Origin: an uncultured Sanguibacteroides sp.
GTDB taxonomy: Bacteria > Bacteroidota > Bacteroidia > Bacteroidales > Marinifilaceae
Direction of reading: 5' to 3'
Length of the DNA: 64,000 bases
Assembly: GCF_900543425.1 (NCBI RefSeq)
Contig: NZ_UQRQ01000010.1
Location: 62,001 to 126,000, forward strand
Shown piece by piece: positions 1-9,708 of the stretch (positions are counted from its first letter, which is position 1; each line of letters begins with the position of its first letter). The position numbers and the translations under genes were made by a program. The notes beneath the pieces are model-generated. The model had not been told where the DNA came from and made no database searches. It was given only the letters and a program-made list of their open reading frames with translations.

Positions 1-1779
1 CCCAAGACCTTTGTAACGCTGAATATGCAAACTATTCTCCTTACCACCGCCCATCTCTTGTATCAACTGTAATCTTTGTTCTTCGGTCCAGCAATAACGT
101 TGCTCCTTCCCCTTCTTCACGGAATAAAGAGGCGGCGTCGCGATGTAAAGATAACCGTTCTCGATAACCGACCGCATGTAACGGAAAAAGAGAGTCATGA
201 TCAATGTGGCAATATGTGCTCCGTCGACATCGGCATCGGCCATAATAATAATCTTATGATAACGTATCTTTTCAAGATTTTCCGCCTTACTGTCTTCAGC
301 CGTACCTATCGTGATTCCTAATGCCTGGAATATAATTTTAATTTCGTCACTCTCCCACACCCGGTGAGCCATCGCTTTCTCTACATTCAATATTTTTCCG
401 CGCAAAGGCAATATGGCCTGGAAACGACGATCCCGTCCTTGCTTAGCCGTACCTCCTGCTGAATCTCCCTCGACCAAAAATATCTCGCAATTCTCCGGAT
501 TATTATCGGAACAATCGGCCAGCTTACCGGGAAGACCTGAACCGGAAAGTACCGTTTTACGCTGTACCAACTCTCTGGCCTTACGAGCTGCATGACGAGC
601 TGTCGCTGCCAATATGACTTTGTCCACTATCGCTCTCGCGTCTTTCGGATGTTCTTCCAAGTAATTGGCTAATACCGTACTCACGGCTTGAGCCACGGCT
701 GTTCCCACTTCCGTGTTTCCCAATTTGGTTTTCGTCTGACCTTCAAATTGCGGTTCAGCCACTTTTACTGAAATAATTGCCGTCAACCCCTCTCTGAAGT
801 CGTCACCGTTGATTTCAAACTTTAACTTACTCAACATACCCATGTTTTCGGCGTAGGTTTTCAATGTCTGCGTCAACCCGCGACGAAAACCGGCCAAGTG
901 AGTACCACCCTCCATGGTATTGATATTATTCACGTAAGAAAAAATATTTTCTTTAAACTCCGTGTTATAATGTAATGCGACTTCAATCGGTATACCGTTT
1001 TTTTCCGTGGTAATATGAATGGTTTCATCTATCAGCTTTTCCCGGTTGGCATCCAAATATTCAACAAACTCTTTCAGTCCTTCCTCTGAATAAAAAACCT
1101 CCGACTTATATTCGTTCGTATCGGGATCTATCATCCGCTTATCCGTTAACGACAAACGAATACCTTTATTTAAATAAGCCAACTCCCGTAAACGAGCCGC
1201 TAAAATATCATATTTGTATTCGGTTACATAAAATATCGTATTATCGGGTTTAAATAGAATGGTCGTTCCGGTACGATCCGTCTCTCCTACAGCCTCGACA
1301 TCCCCGAGAGGAGCCCCCTTAGAATACTCCTGTTTCCAGATTTTTCCTTCCCGATATACCAATGCAACTAATTTCTCCGATAATGCATTCACACACGATA
1401 CACCAACCCCGTGCAAACCACCGGATACTTTATAAGAACCTTTGTCAAATTTTCCTCCGGCATGTAAAACGGTCATAACGACCTCCAAAGCGGAACGATT
1501 TTCTTTATGGTGTTGTGCTGTCGGAATTCCCCGTCCGTCATCTTCAACCATAATCGAATTATCTTCGTTTATCGTGACTTCTATATTTTTACAATAACCG
1601 GCTAACGCCTCATCAATGGAGTTATCTACGACCTCATATACCAAATGGTGTAATCCCTTCGTGTTCACATCTCCTATATACATGGAAGGCCGCATACGAA
1701 CGGCTTCCAATCCTTCCAACACCTGAATACTATCCGCAGAATACTCTTTTGCTGCTGCTTGCTCTAATTCTTCACTCAT
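1..1779 (-). CDS. gyrB: DNA gyrase subunit B, C-terminus cut by window edge
   Basis: ATPase subunit of DNA gyrase, which with GyrA introduces negative supercoils in the cytoplasm. The minus-strand frame opens with ATG at 1779 (MSEELEQ) and stays open for 593 codons to the window edge. GHKL ATPase signs are VVDNSIDEAL, DDGRGIP and GGLHGVG; the TOPRIM signs are LVEGDSAGG and DADVDGAH. The last visible residues are QRYKGLG, a hallmark close to the GyrB C-terminus, so roughly 50-60 residues are missing. RPSMYIGD near the N-terminus fits GyrB. ParE is the only serious alternative; the length and the QRYKGLG context favour GyrB. Confidence 0.97.
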   Translation of the reverse strand, partial: MSEELEQAAAKEYSADSIQVLEGLEAVRMRPSMYIGDVNTKGLHHLVYEVVDNSIDEALAGYCKNIEVTINEDNSIMVEDDGRGIPTAQHHKENRSALEVVMTVLHAGGKFDKGSYKVSGGLHGVGVSCVNALSEKLVALVYREGKIWKQEYSKGAPLGDVEAVGETDRTGTTILFKPDNTIFYVTEYKYDILAARLRELAYLNKGIRLSLTDKRMIDPDTNEYKSEVFYSEEGLKEFVEYLDANREKLIDETIHITTEKNGIPIEVALHYNTEFKENIFSYVNNINTMEGGTHLAGFRRGLTQTLKTYAENMGMLSKLKFEINGDDFREGLTAIISVKVAEPQFEGQTKTKLGNTEVGTAVAQAVSTVLANYLEEHPKDARAIVDKVILAATARHAARKARELVQRKTVLSGSGLPGKLADCSDNNPENCEIFLVEGDSAGGTAKQGRDRRFQAILPLRGKILNVEKAMAHRVWESDEIKIIFQALGITIGTAEDSKAENLEKIRYHKIIIMADADVDGAHIATLIMTLFFRYMRSVIENGYLYIATPPLYSVKKGKEQRYCWTEEQRLQLIQEMGGGKENSLHIQRYKGLG

Positions 1780-1839
1780 TGATTTATATATTTTATTTTT
1801 ATTCTTGTAAGCAATATCCTATCTTCTTTCTAAAACATG

Positions 1840-1847
1840 CAAATATA
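1840..1847 (-). promoter_or_regulatory. Probable -7 box of gyrB promoter
   Basis: Read on the minus strand the site is TATATTTG, a perfect match to the Bacteroidota -7 consensus TAnnTTTG, about 60 bp before the gyrB start. No good TTTG -33 box lies 19 bp further upstream, so the call rests on one element. Confidence 0.4.
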
Positions 1848-1943
1848 AACATTTTTGTCCAAAAAAACGAGCAGAACACAAGATATTTTTACAGGGGTAT
1901 AGCATGATTTAAGTATCTTATTATAAAAACTTTATACCATAAT

Positions 1944-3143
1944 TTATCTCCCGTCTACAATCAGATTTGCAATAAAAATCGTATCTTCAAGAACCGGTGT
2001 CAAAAACAAACAACCCGATACGATTTTTCCCCCTTCGACAACCAAAGGAATATTTTTCTTCGTTTCTAAATAATAGCGGTAAGCTTCACCTTGACGCGAA
2101 AAACATTGCACTTGAAATACCCCTTCGCTCTCTTCCGCCAAATAATGTTCGGAAAGAGAAAGTGCTACAATCCCCATCGTGTACCTTAAATTGATCTCTA
2201 CACAAGGATGAATTTTATAGTTACCCCATTCGTCCCGGTAGATCATCATATCAACTCCAAGACAACCGATATAATTTCCCCCGTATAACTTTTCAATAAC
2301 CCGACTTACGGTATTCCGCAAAGTCAAAAAATCTTCTTTCCCGACATAACACGTAATTTTCTCTTCTATCTTTTCCTGCTTTCCCACGTAATTCCCCTTG
2401 TATTCACCTTCTTTTCCCACGTAAAAATCAGATAAACCCAAAAAAGAAGAATTTCCTTTGTCGTCAATCTCAAACTCCATGGCAAAATCCCATATCTTAT
2501 CCCACATTTTTTCAACCATTACATATCTTTGCCTGTGAAATATACCATTCAACCATTCGATTGTCTTAGAGGTTATCTTTCCTTTCTCAAGCATAAATAC
2601 CCCTCTCCCTGAAGAGGACCAAGGCGATTTTACAACGATATTTTCTCTCTCCGATAACTTTTTTATCTCTTCCACCGAATGGCATACTACCGGAACGAGT
2701 TCAGCCGGAAAATCCATATAACAACGTAGGATTTGAAAATAATCGATCACCTTCCGGCGACTATACCACTCTTCCCGTCCCGGACTCCACTCTCCCATTA
2801 CACCCCCCGTAAACTCTTTTTTACAACGAGATTTTAGCTCCTTTAATAAATAATGTACCCTGGGACTCCATCCCCAAGGACGCAATTCATTGAATGAAAT
2901 TCGACCCGCTTCCTCCCGGGTAATTCCAGATTCTACCAGACCGGGGAAAATATCGTATTCTTTCTTAAAACAATCGGACAAAGGCCTGTTTAATAGTACA
3001 AAATCTCCTTTATTTGCCAAAAAGGCAGGCAAAAATGCCAAATCATTCATCATTCTCATAATCTTCACAGGAGGAGTGTAACTGATTCGTCCATTGGCAA
3101 TTGCCATCTCGTTATCCGAATTGAAAAAGTAAAGATTTCGCAT
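1944..3143 (-). CDS. ATP-grasp-like protein of unknown substrate
   Basis: Start chosen at ATG 3143 (MRNLYFFNSDNEMAIAN), 399 residues. A longer frame reaches 3233, but the promoter at 3204-3234 lies inside that extension. The middle holds an ATP-grasp-like loop (VVKSPWSSSGRGVFML), and the C-terminal third holds GVDMMIYRD and HPCVEINLR, which resemble the metal-binding acidic/Asn positions of ATP-grasp ligases. No signal peptide or membrane segment is visible. It probably ligates a carboxylate to an amine or thiol at the cost of ATP, but the substrate cannot be read. It stands alone, between gyrB and the divergent dcu gene. Confidence 0.65.
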   Translation of the reverse strand: MRNLYFFNSDNEMAIANGRISYTPPVKIMRMMNDLAFLPAFLANKGDFVLLNRPLSDCFKKEYDIFPGLVESGITREEAGRISFNELRPWGWSPRVHYLLKELKSRCKKEFTGGVMGEWSPGREEWYSRRKVIDYFQILRCYMDFPAELVPVVCHSVEEIKKLSERENIVVKSPWSSSGRGVFMLEKGKITSKTIEWLNGIFHRQRYVMVEKMWDKIWDFAMEFEIDDKGNSSFLGLSDFYVGKEGEYKGNYVGKQEKIEEKITCYVGKEDFLTLRNTVSRVIEKLYGGNYIGCLGVDMMIYRDEWGNYKIHPCVEINLRYTMGIVALSLSEHYLAEESEGVFQVQCFSRQGEAYRYYLETKKNIPLVVEGGKIVSGCLFLTPVLEDTIFIANLIVDGR

Positions 3144-3203
3144 CGTGTTAAAATTTTGTGAATAAAAATACACCATCGTGGTATATTTTTTGTAATATCC
3201 ATA

Positions 3204-3234
3204 CAAAATTATCGACAAAAAGTGGTTAAACAAA
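3204..3234 (-). promoter_or_regulatory. Promoter of the ATP-grasp-like gene
   Basis: On the minus strand TTTG (3231-3234), exactly 19 bp, then TAATTTTG (3204-3211): a full Bacteroidota sigma-ABfr promoter (TTTG, N19, TAnnTTTG). It implies a leader of about 50 nt before the start at 3143. Confidence 0.7.
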
Positions 3235-3337
3235 AGAAAATTATATAACGTTAGAAATATTAATCATTCTATAACATAATTAACGAAACTTTTTTTAAGA
3301 GTATAAGTATATACGCTTATGTGTCGATAATTGGTTA

Positions 3338-4669
3338 ATGATAGAAAATTTAAATGAGATGATTTTACAATTAGCATTTGTTTTAACAGCTATTATTGTC
3401 GGAGCCCGCCTCGGAGGTATCGGACTCGGCGTCATGGGTGGTATCGGACTTGGAATTCTTACGTTTGTTTTTGGCTTACAGCCAACGACTCCTCCTATCG
3501 ACGTGATGTTGATGATTGTGGCCGTAATATCTGCCGCTGCCTGCATGCAAGCGGCAGGAGGATTGGATCTTATGGTAAAGGTAGCCGAACGATTACTCCG
3601 AAAAAATCCGGCCCACGTAACTATCTTAAGTCCCCTGGTAACTTACATTTTTACTTTCATCGCCGGAACAGGCCACGTGGCTTATTCCGTGCTACCGGTT
3701 ATCGCGGAAGTTGCCACGGAAACGAAAATTCGACCAGAACGCCCTTTAGGGATTGCGGTCATTGCCTCCCAGCAGGCTATCACGGCCAGCCCCATCTCCG
3801 CGGCAACAGTTGCTTTATTGGGATTACTGGCCGGATATAACATTTCTTTATTCGATATCCTGAAAATTACGATTCCTGCCACCCTAATTGGAGTATTAGC
3901 GGGAGCAATCTACTCCATGCGGGTAGGAAAAGAGTTGGTGGATGATCCGGAATACCAAAAACGGTTGGCAGACGGAGAATTTTCCAACAAGAAATATCAA
4001 ACTCAGGATGTAAAAAACAAAAGAAACGCCAGTATATCCGTATTCGTTTTTATTATAGCTACGGTATTCATCGTACTCTTCGGCTCTTTCGACAGTTTCC
4101 GTCCCTCCTATTTGATCGACGGAGAAACCGTCATTCTCGATATGCCTTCGATCATTGAAATCCTAATGTTGACAGCAGCAGCTTTAATACTTATGTTAAC
4201 GAAAACCAACGGATTAAAAGCCGCACAGGGTTCCGTGTTCTCCGCCGGAATGCAGGCCGTTGTCGCCATTTTCGGTATTGCCTGGATGGGTGATACCTTC
4301 CTGCAGGGGAATATGGCAGAATTAAAGAACTCTATTGAAGGAATTGTTACTCAAATGCCCTGGTTATTCGGAATCGCTCTTTTCGCCATGTCCATCCTGC
4401 TCTATAGTCAGGCTGCAACGGTAAGAGCTTTCATGCCTTTGGGAATAGCCCTGGGTATATCTCCCTATATGTTAATCGCCATGTTCCCGGCTGTAAACGG
4501 CTATTTCTTCATACCGAATTACCCGACAGTCGTTGCAGCTATTAACTTCGATAGAACAGGAACTACTCATATCGGAAAATACATATTGAACCATTCATTT
4601 ATGATGCCCGGTCTCATTGCCACGATCGTATCCGTGGGACTCGGCCTATTATTCGTCCAAATTTTTTAA
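3338..4669 (+). CDS. Anaerobic C4-dicarboxylate antiporter, DcuA/DcuB family
   Basis: Inner-membrane exchanger that takes up fumarate, malate or aspartate in exchange for succinate during fumarate respiration. At 443 residues it matches E. coli DcuA (433) and DcuB (446). It is hydrophobic throughout, with the family segments IIVGARLGGIGLGVMGG near the N-terminus, GTGHVAYSVLPVIAEVA at about 110 and ASQQAITASPISAATVA at about 145. DcuA and DcuB cannot be told apart by eye. It lies 38 bp upstream of a secreted asparaginase on the same strand, so aspartate released from asparagine is a likely substrate. Confidence 0.93.
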   Translation: MIENLNEMILQLAFVLTAIIVGARLGGIGLGVMGGIGLGILTFVFGLQPTTPPIDVMLMIVAVISAAACMQAAGGLDLMVKVAERLLRKNPAHVTILSPLVTYIFTFIAGTGHVAYSVLPVIAEVATETKIRPERPLGIAVIASQQAITASPISAATVALLGLLAGYNISLFDILKITIPATLIGVLAGAIYSMRVGKELVDDPEYQKRLADGEFSNKKYQTQDVKNKRNASISVFVFIIATVFIVLFGSFDSFRPSYLIDGETVILDMPSIIEILMLTAAALILMLTKTNGLKAAQGSVFSAGMQAVVAIFGIAWMGDTFLQGNMAELKNSIEGIVTQMPWLFGIALFAMSILLYSQAATVRAFMPLGIALGISPYMLIAMFPAVNGYFFIPNYPTVVAAINFDRTGTTHIGKYILNHSFMMPGLIATIVSVGLGLLFVQIF

Positions 4670-4707
4670 TAAATATAGCTTAATCGTTTAACTAAAATTG
4701 AGAAATC

Positions 4708-5769
4708 ATGAAAATGTTAAAAAGAATCAGTTTGGTGATAGCCTTAGCGCTATTCTCTGTTGCAACCGTATTTGCACAAAAATTACCGAACATCCACATT
4801 CTTGCTACGGGAGGTACGATCGCAGGTACAGGAACTTCCAGTACGGGAACGAACTACACGGCTGGTCAAGTTGCCATTGGTACCCTGCTCTCTGCCGTTC
4901 CTGAAATTCAGAAAATAGCCAATGTTACCGGTGAACAAATTGTAAAGATCGGTTCACAGGACATGACAGATGACGTATGGTTAAAATTAGCCAAAACCAT
5001 TAACACGTTGTTAGCCAGAAAAGATATCGACGGCATCGTGATCACTCACGGAACCGATACGATGGAAGAGACGGCTTTTTTCTTGAATTTAACCGTAAAA
5101 AGCAATAAACCGGTAGTATTGGTCGGAGCTATGCGTCCTTCCACGGCATTAAGTGCTGACGGACCGTTGAATCTTTACAATGCCGTTGTTGTTGCAGGAG
5201 CAAAAGAATCTATGGGAAAAGGTGTATTGGTAGCCATGAACGGCATCATTTTGGGAGCTCACAGCGTATTGAAGATGAATACCATCGATGTACAAACATT
5301 CCAGGCTCCGAATTCAGGTCCTCTCGGCTACATCTACAATGGAAAAGTTTTCTACAACCAAACTCCGTTGAAAAAACACACGACTCAATCGATTTTTGAT
5401 GTAACCAACTTAAATTCCCTTCCGAAAGTAGGTATCGTTTACAGTTATTCGAACATGGAAGGCGATGTTGTAAAAATGATGGCCAATGGCGGATACAAAG
5501 GAATTATCCATGCCGGTTTAGGAAACGGAAATATCCATAAGAACGTATTCCCGGAATTGATCAATGCACGCAAAAAAGGCATCCTTATCGTTCGTTCGAC
5601 CAGAGTTCCGACAGGTCCTACCACCTTGGATGCTGAAGTAGATGACAATCAATACCAATTCATTGCTTCTCAGGAATTGAATCCTCAGAAATCAAGAATT
5701 TTATTGATGCTTGCATTAACCAAAACCAACGACTGGAAAACCATCCAGGAATATTTCAACGAATATTAA
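4708..5769 (+). CDS. ansB: Type II L-asparaginase, periplasmic
   Basis: Hydrolyses L-asparagine to aspartate and ammonia. It has 353 residues, with a signal peptide (hydrophobic run to VFA-Q, about residue 23), so the enzyme acts in the periplasm. Both catalytic threonine motifs are present: ATGGTIAG (Thr37) and HGTDTMEET (Thr116-Asp117). GAMRPSTALSADGPLNLYNA is the usual substrate-pocket block. It sits between the DcuA/B-type antiporter and a porin on one strand, which fits a pathway of outer-membrane entry, deamidation and aspartate/succinate exchange. Confidence 0.95.
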   Translation: MKMLKRISLVIALALFSVATVFAQKLPNIHILATGGTIAGTGTSSTGTNYTAGQVAIGTLLSAVPEIQKIANVTGEQIVKIGSQDMTDDVWLKLAKTINTLLARKDIDGIVITHGTDTMEETAFFLNLTVKSNKPVVLVGAMRPSTALSADGPLNLYNAVVVAGAKESMGKGVLVAMNGIILGAHSVLKMNTIDVQTFQAPNSGPLGYIYNGKVFYNQTPLKKHTTQSIFDVTNLNSLPKVGIVYSYSNMEGDVVKMMANGGYKGIIHAGLGNGNIHKNVFPELINARKKGILIVRSTRVPTGPTTLDAEVDDNQYQFIASQELNPQKSRILLMLALTKTNDWKTIQEYFNEY

Positions 5770-5794
5770 TCTGATTCTTTAAAAAGATAAACAC

Positions 5795-5830
5795 CCTGGC
5801 ATACATTCTCTCAATAGCAGGTATGCCAAG
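5795..5830 (+). terminator. Hairpin between asparaginase and porin
   Basis: TGGCATAC (5797-5804) pairs with GTATGCCA (5821-5828), with extra pairing outside across a bulge. No T tract follows, so it may be an intercistronic processing or attenuation hairpin rather than a full terminator. Confidence 0.45.
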
Positions 5831-5857
5831 GTATAAACCAAAAGAAAACGCGATCTT

Positions 5858-7033
5858 ATGAAAAAAATAGTATTATTAGTATTGGTAATGGGTTGTGTAC
5901 AAGGACTTTTTGCCCAAAGTACATCCAACGAGAAAACGCTATTCGAAAAGGTTTCCAAAATCGAAAAGAAAGTGGACTGGTTCCATCTTTATTTGAATAT
6001 GCAGGGAACATTCAATGCCAATTTCAATTATGAAGGTGTAAACGGACTTCAACAGGCCGCTTTCAAAATGAATCAATTGCGTATCGAAGCCAAAGGTAAT
6101 GTTACACCGTGGTTATCTTACCGTTGGAGACAACGCCTGAACCGGGGAAGCGGTAACGGTAGCACAAATATCGATAATATGCCGACCTCCATTGACATTG
6201 CCGGGATCGGAGTAAAATTGAACGATCAATTCTCGTTCTTCGCCGGTAAGCAATGTACCGTTTACGGAGGTATTGAATTCGATCTCAATCCGATCGAAAT
6301 TTACGAGTATTGCGATATGATCGAATACATGAGCAATTTCATGACCGGATTGAATATCGCTTTCCAGGCTAATGAAAACCACCAAATTCAATTCCAGATA
6401 TTGGATAGCCGAAACGGTTCGGTAGAAGAAACTTACGGCGATATCAACGAAGTAGGTATCGGCAACGGCCGTGCCCCGCTCGTGTACACCTTGAACTGGA
6501 ACGGTAATTTCTTCGACGGAGCCTTCAAAACCCGTTGGTCTGCCTCCATCATGAGTGAAGCTGAAAAAAAACAGATGTATTACTACGCTTTGGGTAACGA
6601 ATTGACCTTGGGTGATTTCAATATGTATTTCGATTTTATGTATTCAGACGAAGATTTGGATCGTAAAGGAATCATGACCGATATCTTAGGCGGTAGAAAC
6701 AACTTGGACAATCATGTTGCATTCAATGCCAAATACATGTCGATGGTAGCTAAATTCAACTACCGCGTGGCCCCGAAATGGAATGTTTTCATCAAAGGAA
6801 TGTATGAAACGGCTTCCATATTCAAAGCTACCGACGGAATTGAAAAAGGTAAATACCGTACCTCTTACGGTTACTTGGCAGGTGTCGAATACTATCCTAT
6901 GGAAAGCAATCTGCATTTCTTTGCTAACTTTACCGGACGTTCTTACAACTTTACACATCGTGCAGCAGGTTATAACAATTACGATACTCAACGGGTATCC
7001 GTTGGTTTCATTTACCAGTTACCGATGTTCTAA
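5858..7033 (+). CDS. Outer-membrane porin, phosphate-selective porin O/P-like
   Basis: 391 residues with a signal peptide (cleavage near LFA-Q, residue 20), a short helical start (KVSKIEKKVDWF) and then alternating hydrophobic/aromatic strands ending in aromatic F (YQLPMF), the usual C-terminal signal of outer-membrane beta-barrels. The fold resembles the OprO/OprP-type porins of Bacteroidota; the solute is unknown. It is third in the dcu-ansB-porin block. A close paralogue lies at 17213-18400 and shares VTPWLSYRWRQRLNRG, KGMYETASI and KGKYRTSYGY. Confidence 0.82.
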   Translation: MKKIVLLVLVMGCVQGLFAQSTSNEKTLFEKVSKIEKKVDWFHLYLNMQGTFNANFNYEGVNGLQQAAFKMNQLRIEAKGNVTPWLSYRWRQRLNRGSGNGSTNIDNMPTSIDIAGIGVKLNDQFSFFAGKQCTVYGGIEFDLNPIEIYEYCDMIEYMSNFMTGLNIAFQANENHQIQFQILDSRNGSVEETYGDINEVGIGNGRAPLVYTLNWNGNFFDGAFKTRWSASIMSEAEKKQMYYYALGNELTLGDFNMYFDFMYSDEDLDRKGIMTDILGGRNNLDNHVAFNAKYMSMVAKFNYRVAPKWNVFIKGMYETASIFKATDGIEKGKYRTSYGYLAGVEYYPMESNLHFFANFTGRSYNFTHRAAGYNNYDTQRVSVGFIYQLPMF

Positions 7034-7040
7034 TATAAAA

Positions 7041-7071
7041 AATCCGGCAGTCCAAATCTGCCGGATTTTTT
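7041..7071 (+). terminator. Rho-independent terminator after the porin
   Basis: AATCCGGCAG (7041-7050) pairs perfectly with CTGCCGGATT (7058-7067), 7-nt loop, followed by a run of T. It begins 8 bp after the porin stop codon. Confidence 0.9.
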
Positions 7072-7102
7072 AATTCCAAACTACCCTATTTACAATATCC
7101 TC

Positions 7103-7140
7103 TTTAAATCGTAAATCTAAAATCCGAAATCATAAATCAA
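7103..7140 (-). repeat. Copy of the dispersed phrase repeat
   Basis: Contains the complement of the core ATTTCGGATTTTAGATT with flanks that recur at 18430, 18730, 35920-36400 and 56660-56770. It lies just after the porin terminator. Confidence 0.7.
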
Positions 7141-7174
7141 TCACTTCATCACTCCTCTCAGCGATTCGGATTGT

Positions 7175-9481
7175 TTATTCGCTTTTTAGTGAATTAACCG
7201 GATTAAGAACGGCCGCTTTATAACTTTGCCAACCTACCATCAATAAGGCCACTATACAAGCAAAAATACCGGCAATAATAAAAATCCACCAACTGATCCC
7301 GACCCGGTAAACATAGCCGGATAACCAATAATTCATTATCCACCAACCGATCGGGCAAGCGATCACGAAAGCAAGCAGAATCCACCGGAGAAAACCGGAT
7401 ATCAACATTCGCAATACTTCCCGGATCGAAGCCCCGTTTACCCGACGCAAGCCGATCTCCCGCAATCGTTGTTGAATAAAATAGGTAGACATGGCCAATA
7501 TACCCATCATACTCAATATAACGGCTAACAAACAAAAAATACCCACTAAAGAAGCGGTACGTTCGCCCTCTTTATACCATAGATTGATTCTATCATCCAA
7601 GAAACCGGAATCATAGGGACGCCCTTCGATAAATTTCGCGTACACGCTCTTTACCCGTTCATATGCCTTTATCGGGTTTCCGGTAACCCTCACCAGAATC
7701 AAAGATCTGCCAAAACTATTACCGAACGACACCTCTAACGGGCCTACCGCCTCTTTAAAATCATCGAAATGAAAATCTTCCATAATCCCTAAAATGGGAA
7801 CGGTCCGTTCATTTCGTTTGTATGAAGTAGGTTCTCCCTCCAATTCCAGAGCTTTTATAGCGGTACGATTCAAATAAACTCCCGGGCCTGTTACCCCGGT
7901 AGGAGTCACCGGTATATCAAAAACGGAAAAAAATGCCGTATCCGTACAATAAACGGTAAAACCGATCCACTTACCCTCGGATACAAAGGTATTGTTATCC
8001 CCCCAAAAACCGGGAGCTCCCGAAGAGAAAGTACAGCTTTTTACTTCCGGCAATTGAGATAATTCGCTTCTGAATCCGGCATCCTGGCCATAATTTATCC
8101 TGTTCGTCAACCAAATAACATTCTCTTTATCAAAACCCAAATAATAATTTCGCATGTACTCCGTTTGCCTTTGAATAACCAAGGTGCCGATAATTAAAAC
8201 GATCGTCACTACAAATTGGAAACAGATCAACACCTTACCGTACACGCTCTTGCTCTTCCGGTGAAACATCCCTTTAACCACCTCCACGGAATTAAAACGG
8301 GTAATCATCCAGGCAGGCATAATGCCGGCAACGATACCCGTCAAAACGACAAATCCCAGAATACCGATAAGATTAAAAAAAGAGAGATGATCTTTGATAG
8401 ATATATCCGTTCCTAACAAATTATTGAATAAAGGTTCCATACTTACAGCCAATATCACCGCAATAATAAAAGCAAACAGACAAAGCCAAATAGATTCTCC
8501 GACAAATTGCCTGTACAGATTTGCGTTAGCCGACCCTAACAATTTCTTTACGGCAGCCTCCTTCGCCCGGAATCCGGTTCGTGCCACCGACAAATTGTTG
8601 TAATTAATCAACGCCAAAAGAAAAATAATAACCACAATGGCCGTCAATATACTAACCAACACTTTACTGTTTCCATGGGTAGCGCTCCCGCTATATTCGC
8701 TGAAATAAATATCCTGTAAAGGTTGTAAATCGAAAATTTTTGCCCTACCCGATTTATAAATCCAATAATTCTCCTTAAAATCAGCCAATATTTGAGGAAT
8801 CTTTGAGATCAAATCGGCTCCGGACTTAGCTAAAAAATAAAGTCCGAAAGAGTTGTTATCATTGTTTTTCAATAGCTCCGGGCTCCCCCACATACGGGCA
8901 AGATACTCGAAGTTAACCACGGCATCACACGAGTTAAAGTGGGTATTTTTCGGTATGTCTTCCATGATCCCGGTTACCTTCAACCGATGTTGTTCGTTGA
9001 GTTCCACCTCCTGCCCTATTGCCGATCTGTCCCCGAACAGCTTTCGGGCATAAGAACGGGTTAAAACAATACTTTGAGTCGTGCATAATACCTCATTCGG
9101 ATCCCCCTCTGACAAGTGAAAAGAAAAGATATTAAAAAAGGAAGAATCAGCCATGAGGATTTTCATATCCGACTTTTGTCCCTGCTCGTCGGTAGCGATA
9201 ACATTTCGCTGAAAGATACGGGTATACGATTCGATCTCCGGATATTTTGCGGCTAATTCTCCTCCCACCAAGGTGCCGAAATAAGAACCGTAATCGGCAA
9301 TCGCCCGGTAAATTCGATCTTTATTTTTATGGAAATTATCTACCGACAACTCCTCGTGAATATAGACACTCAACAAAATAACAAAAGCCATGGAAAAGGC
9401 AAAACCCGAAACGGTGATAGCAGTATAGAGCTTATTCCTCCGCAGGTTTCTAAAAAATATTTTTAAATTCGATAAATTCAT
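7175..9481 (-). CDS. FtsX/MacB-type ABC transporter permease
   Basis: 768 residues. Architecture: one membrane segment near residue 20, a large periplasmic MacB_PCD domain to about 270, three membrane segments (about 280-400), one more near 420, a second periplasmic domain, and three C-terminal membrane segments ending near 760. The FtsX signature REIGLRRVNGAS is near 685, and a related AKEAAVKKLLGSA repeat near 305 marks the first half. Bacteroidota carry many such permeases for export of lipids, peptides or drugs, or for mechanotransduction. No ATPase gene is adjacent, so the partner must be encoded elsewhere. Confidence 0.88.
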   Translation of the reverse strand: MNLSNLKIFFRNLRRNKLYTAITVSGFAFSMAFVILLSVYIHEELSVDNFHKNKDRIYRAIADYGSYFGTLVGGELAAKYPEIESYTRIFQRNVIATDEQGQKSDMKILMADSSFFNIFSFHLSEGDPNEVLCTTQSIVLTRSYARKLFGDRSAIGQEVELNEQHRLKVTGIMEDIPKNTHFNSCDAVVNFEYLARMWGSPELLKNNDNNSFGLYFLAKSGADLISKIPQILADFKENYWIYKSGRAKIFDLQPLQDIYFSEYSGSATHGNSKVLVSILTAIVVIIFLLALINYNNLSVARTGFRAKEAAVKKLLGSANANLYRQFVGESIWLCLFAFIIAVILAVSMEPLFNNLLGTDISIKDHLSFFNLIGILGFVVLTGIVAGIMPAWMITRFNSVEVVKGMFHRKSKSVYGKVLICFQFVVTIVLIIGTLVIQRQTEYMRNYYLGFDKENVIWLTNRINYGQDAGFRSELSQLPEVKSCTFSSGAPGFWGDNNTFVSEGKWIGFTVYCTDTAFFSVFDIPVTPTGVTGPGVYLNRTAIKALELEGEPTSYKRNERTVPILGIMEDFHFDDFKEAVGPLEVSFGNSFGRSLILVRVTGNPIKAYERVKSVYAKFIEGRPYDSGFLDDRINLWYKEGERTASLVGIFCLLAVILSMMGILAMSTYFIQQRLREIGLRRVNGASIREVLRMLISGFLRWILLAFVIACPIGWWIMNYWLSGYVYRVGISWWIFIIAGIFACIVALLMVGWQSYKAAVLNPVNSLKSE

Positions 9482-9708
9482 ACTGATTATTTTATAGTCA
9501 AGAGAGAGGTATCAACCCCTATGCCATAAAATCAGCATACTCATTTACAGCAAAATATACTAAAACGACTCTCTTGTCCTATCAAAAAATCATACAGTAC
9601 GTGTATAATTTTTTGTCATTACCCTTTTCTCTCAAAACCTCGATTTCGAAAAGACAAAGATAAAATGTATGATCTAAAGATTCACTTCATCGTATTAAGT
9701 TTTCATCA
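9482..9708. other. Intergenic region before the FtsX-type permease
   Basis: AT-rich spacer between two minus-strand genes. I see no RNA gene and no convincing promoter box in it. Confidence 0.5.

Noticed and set aside
3144..3233. 30-codon N-terminal extension of the ATP-grasp-like gene
   Set aside because: A full promoter lies inside the extension, so translation must start at 3143.
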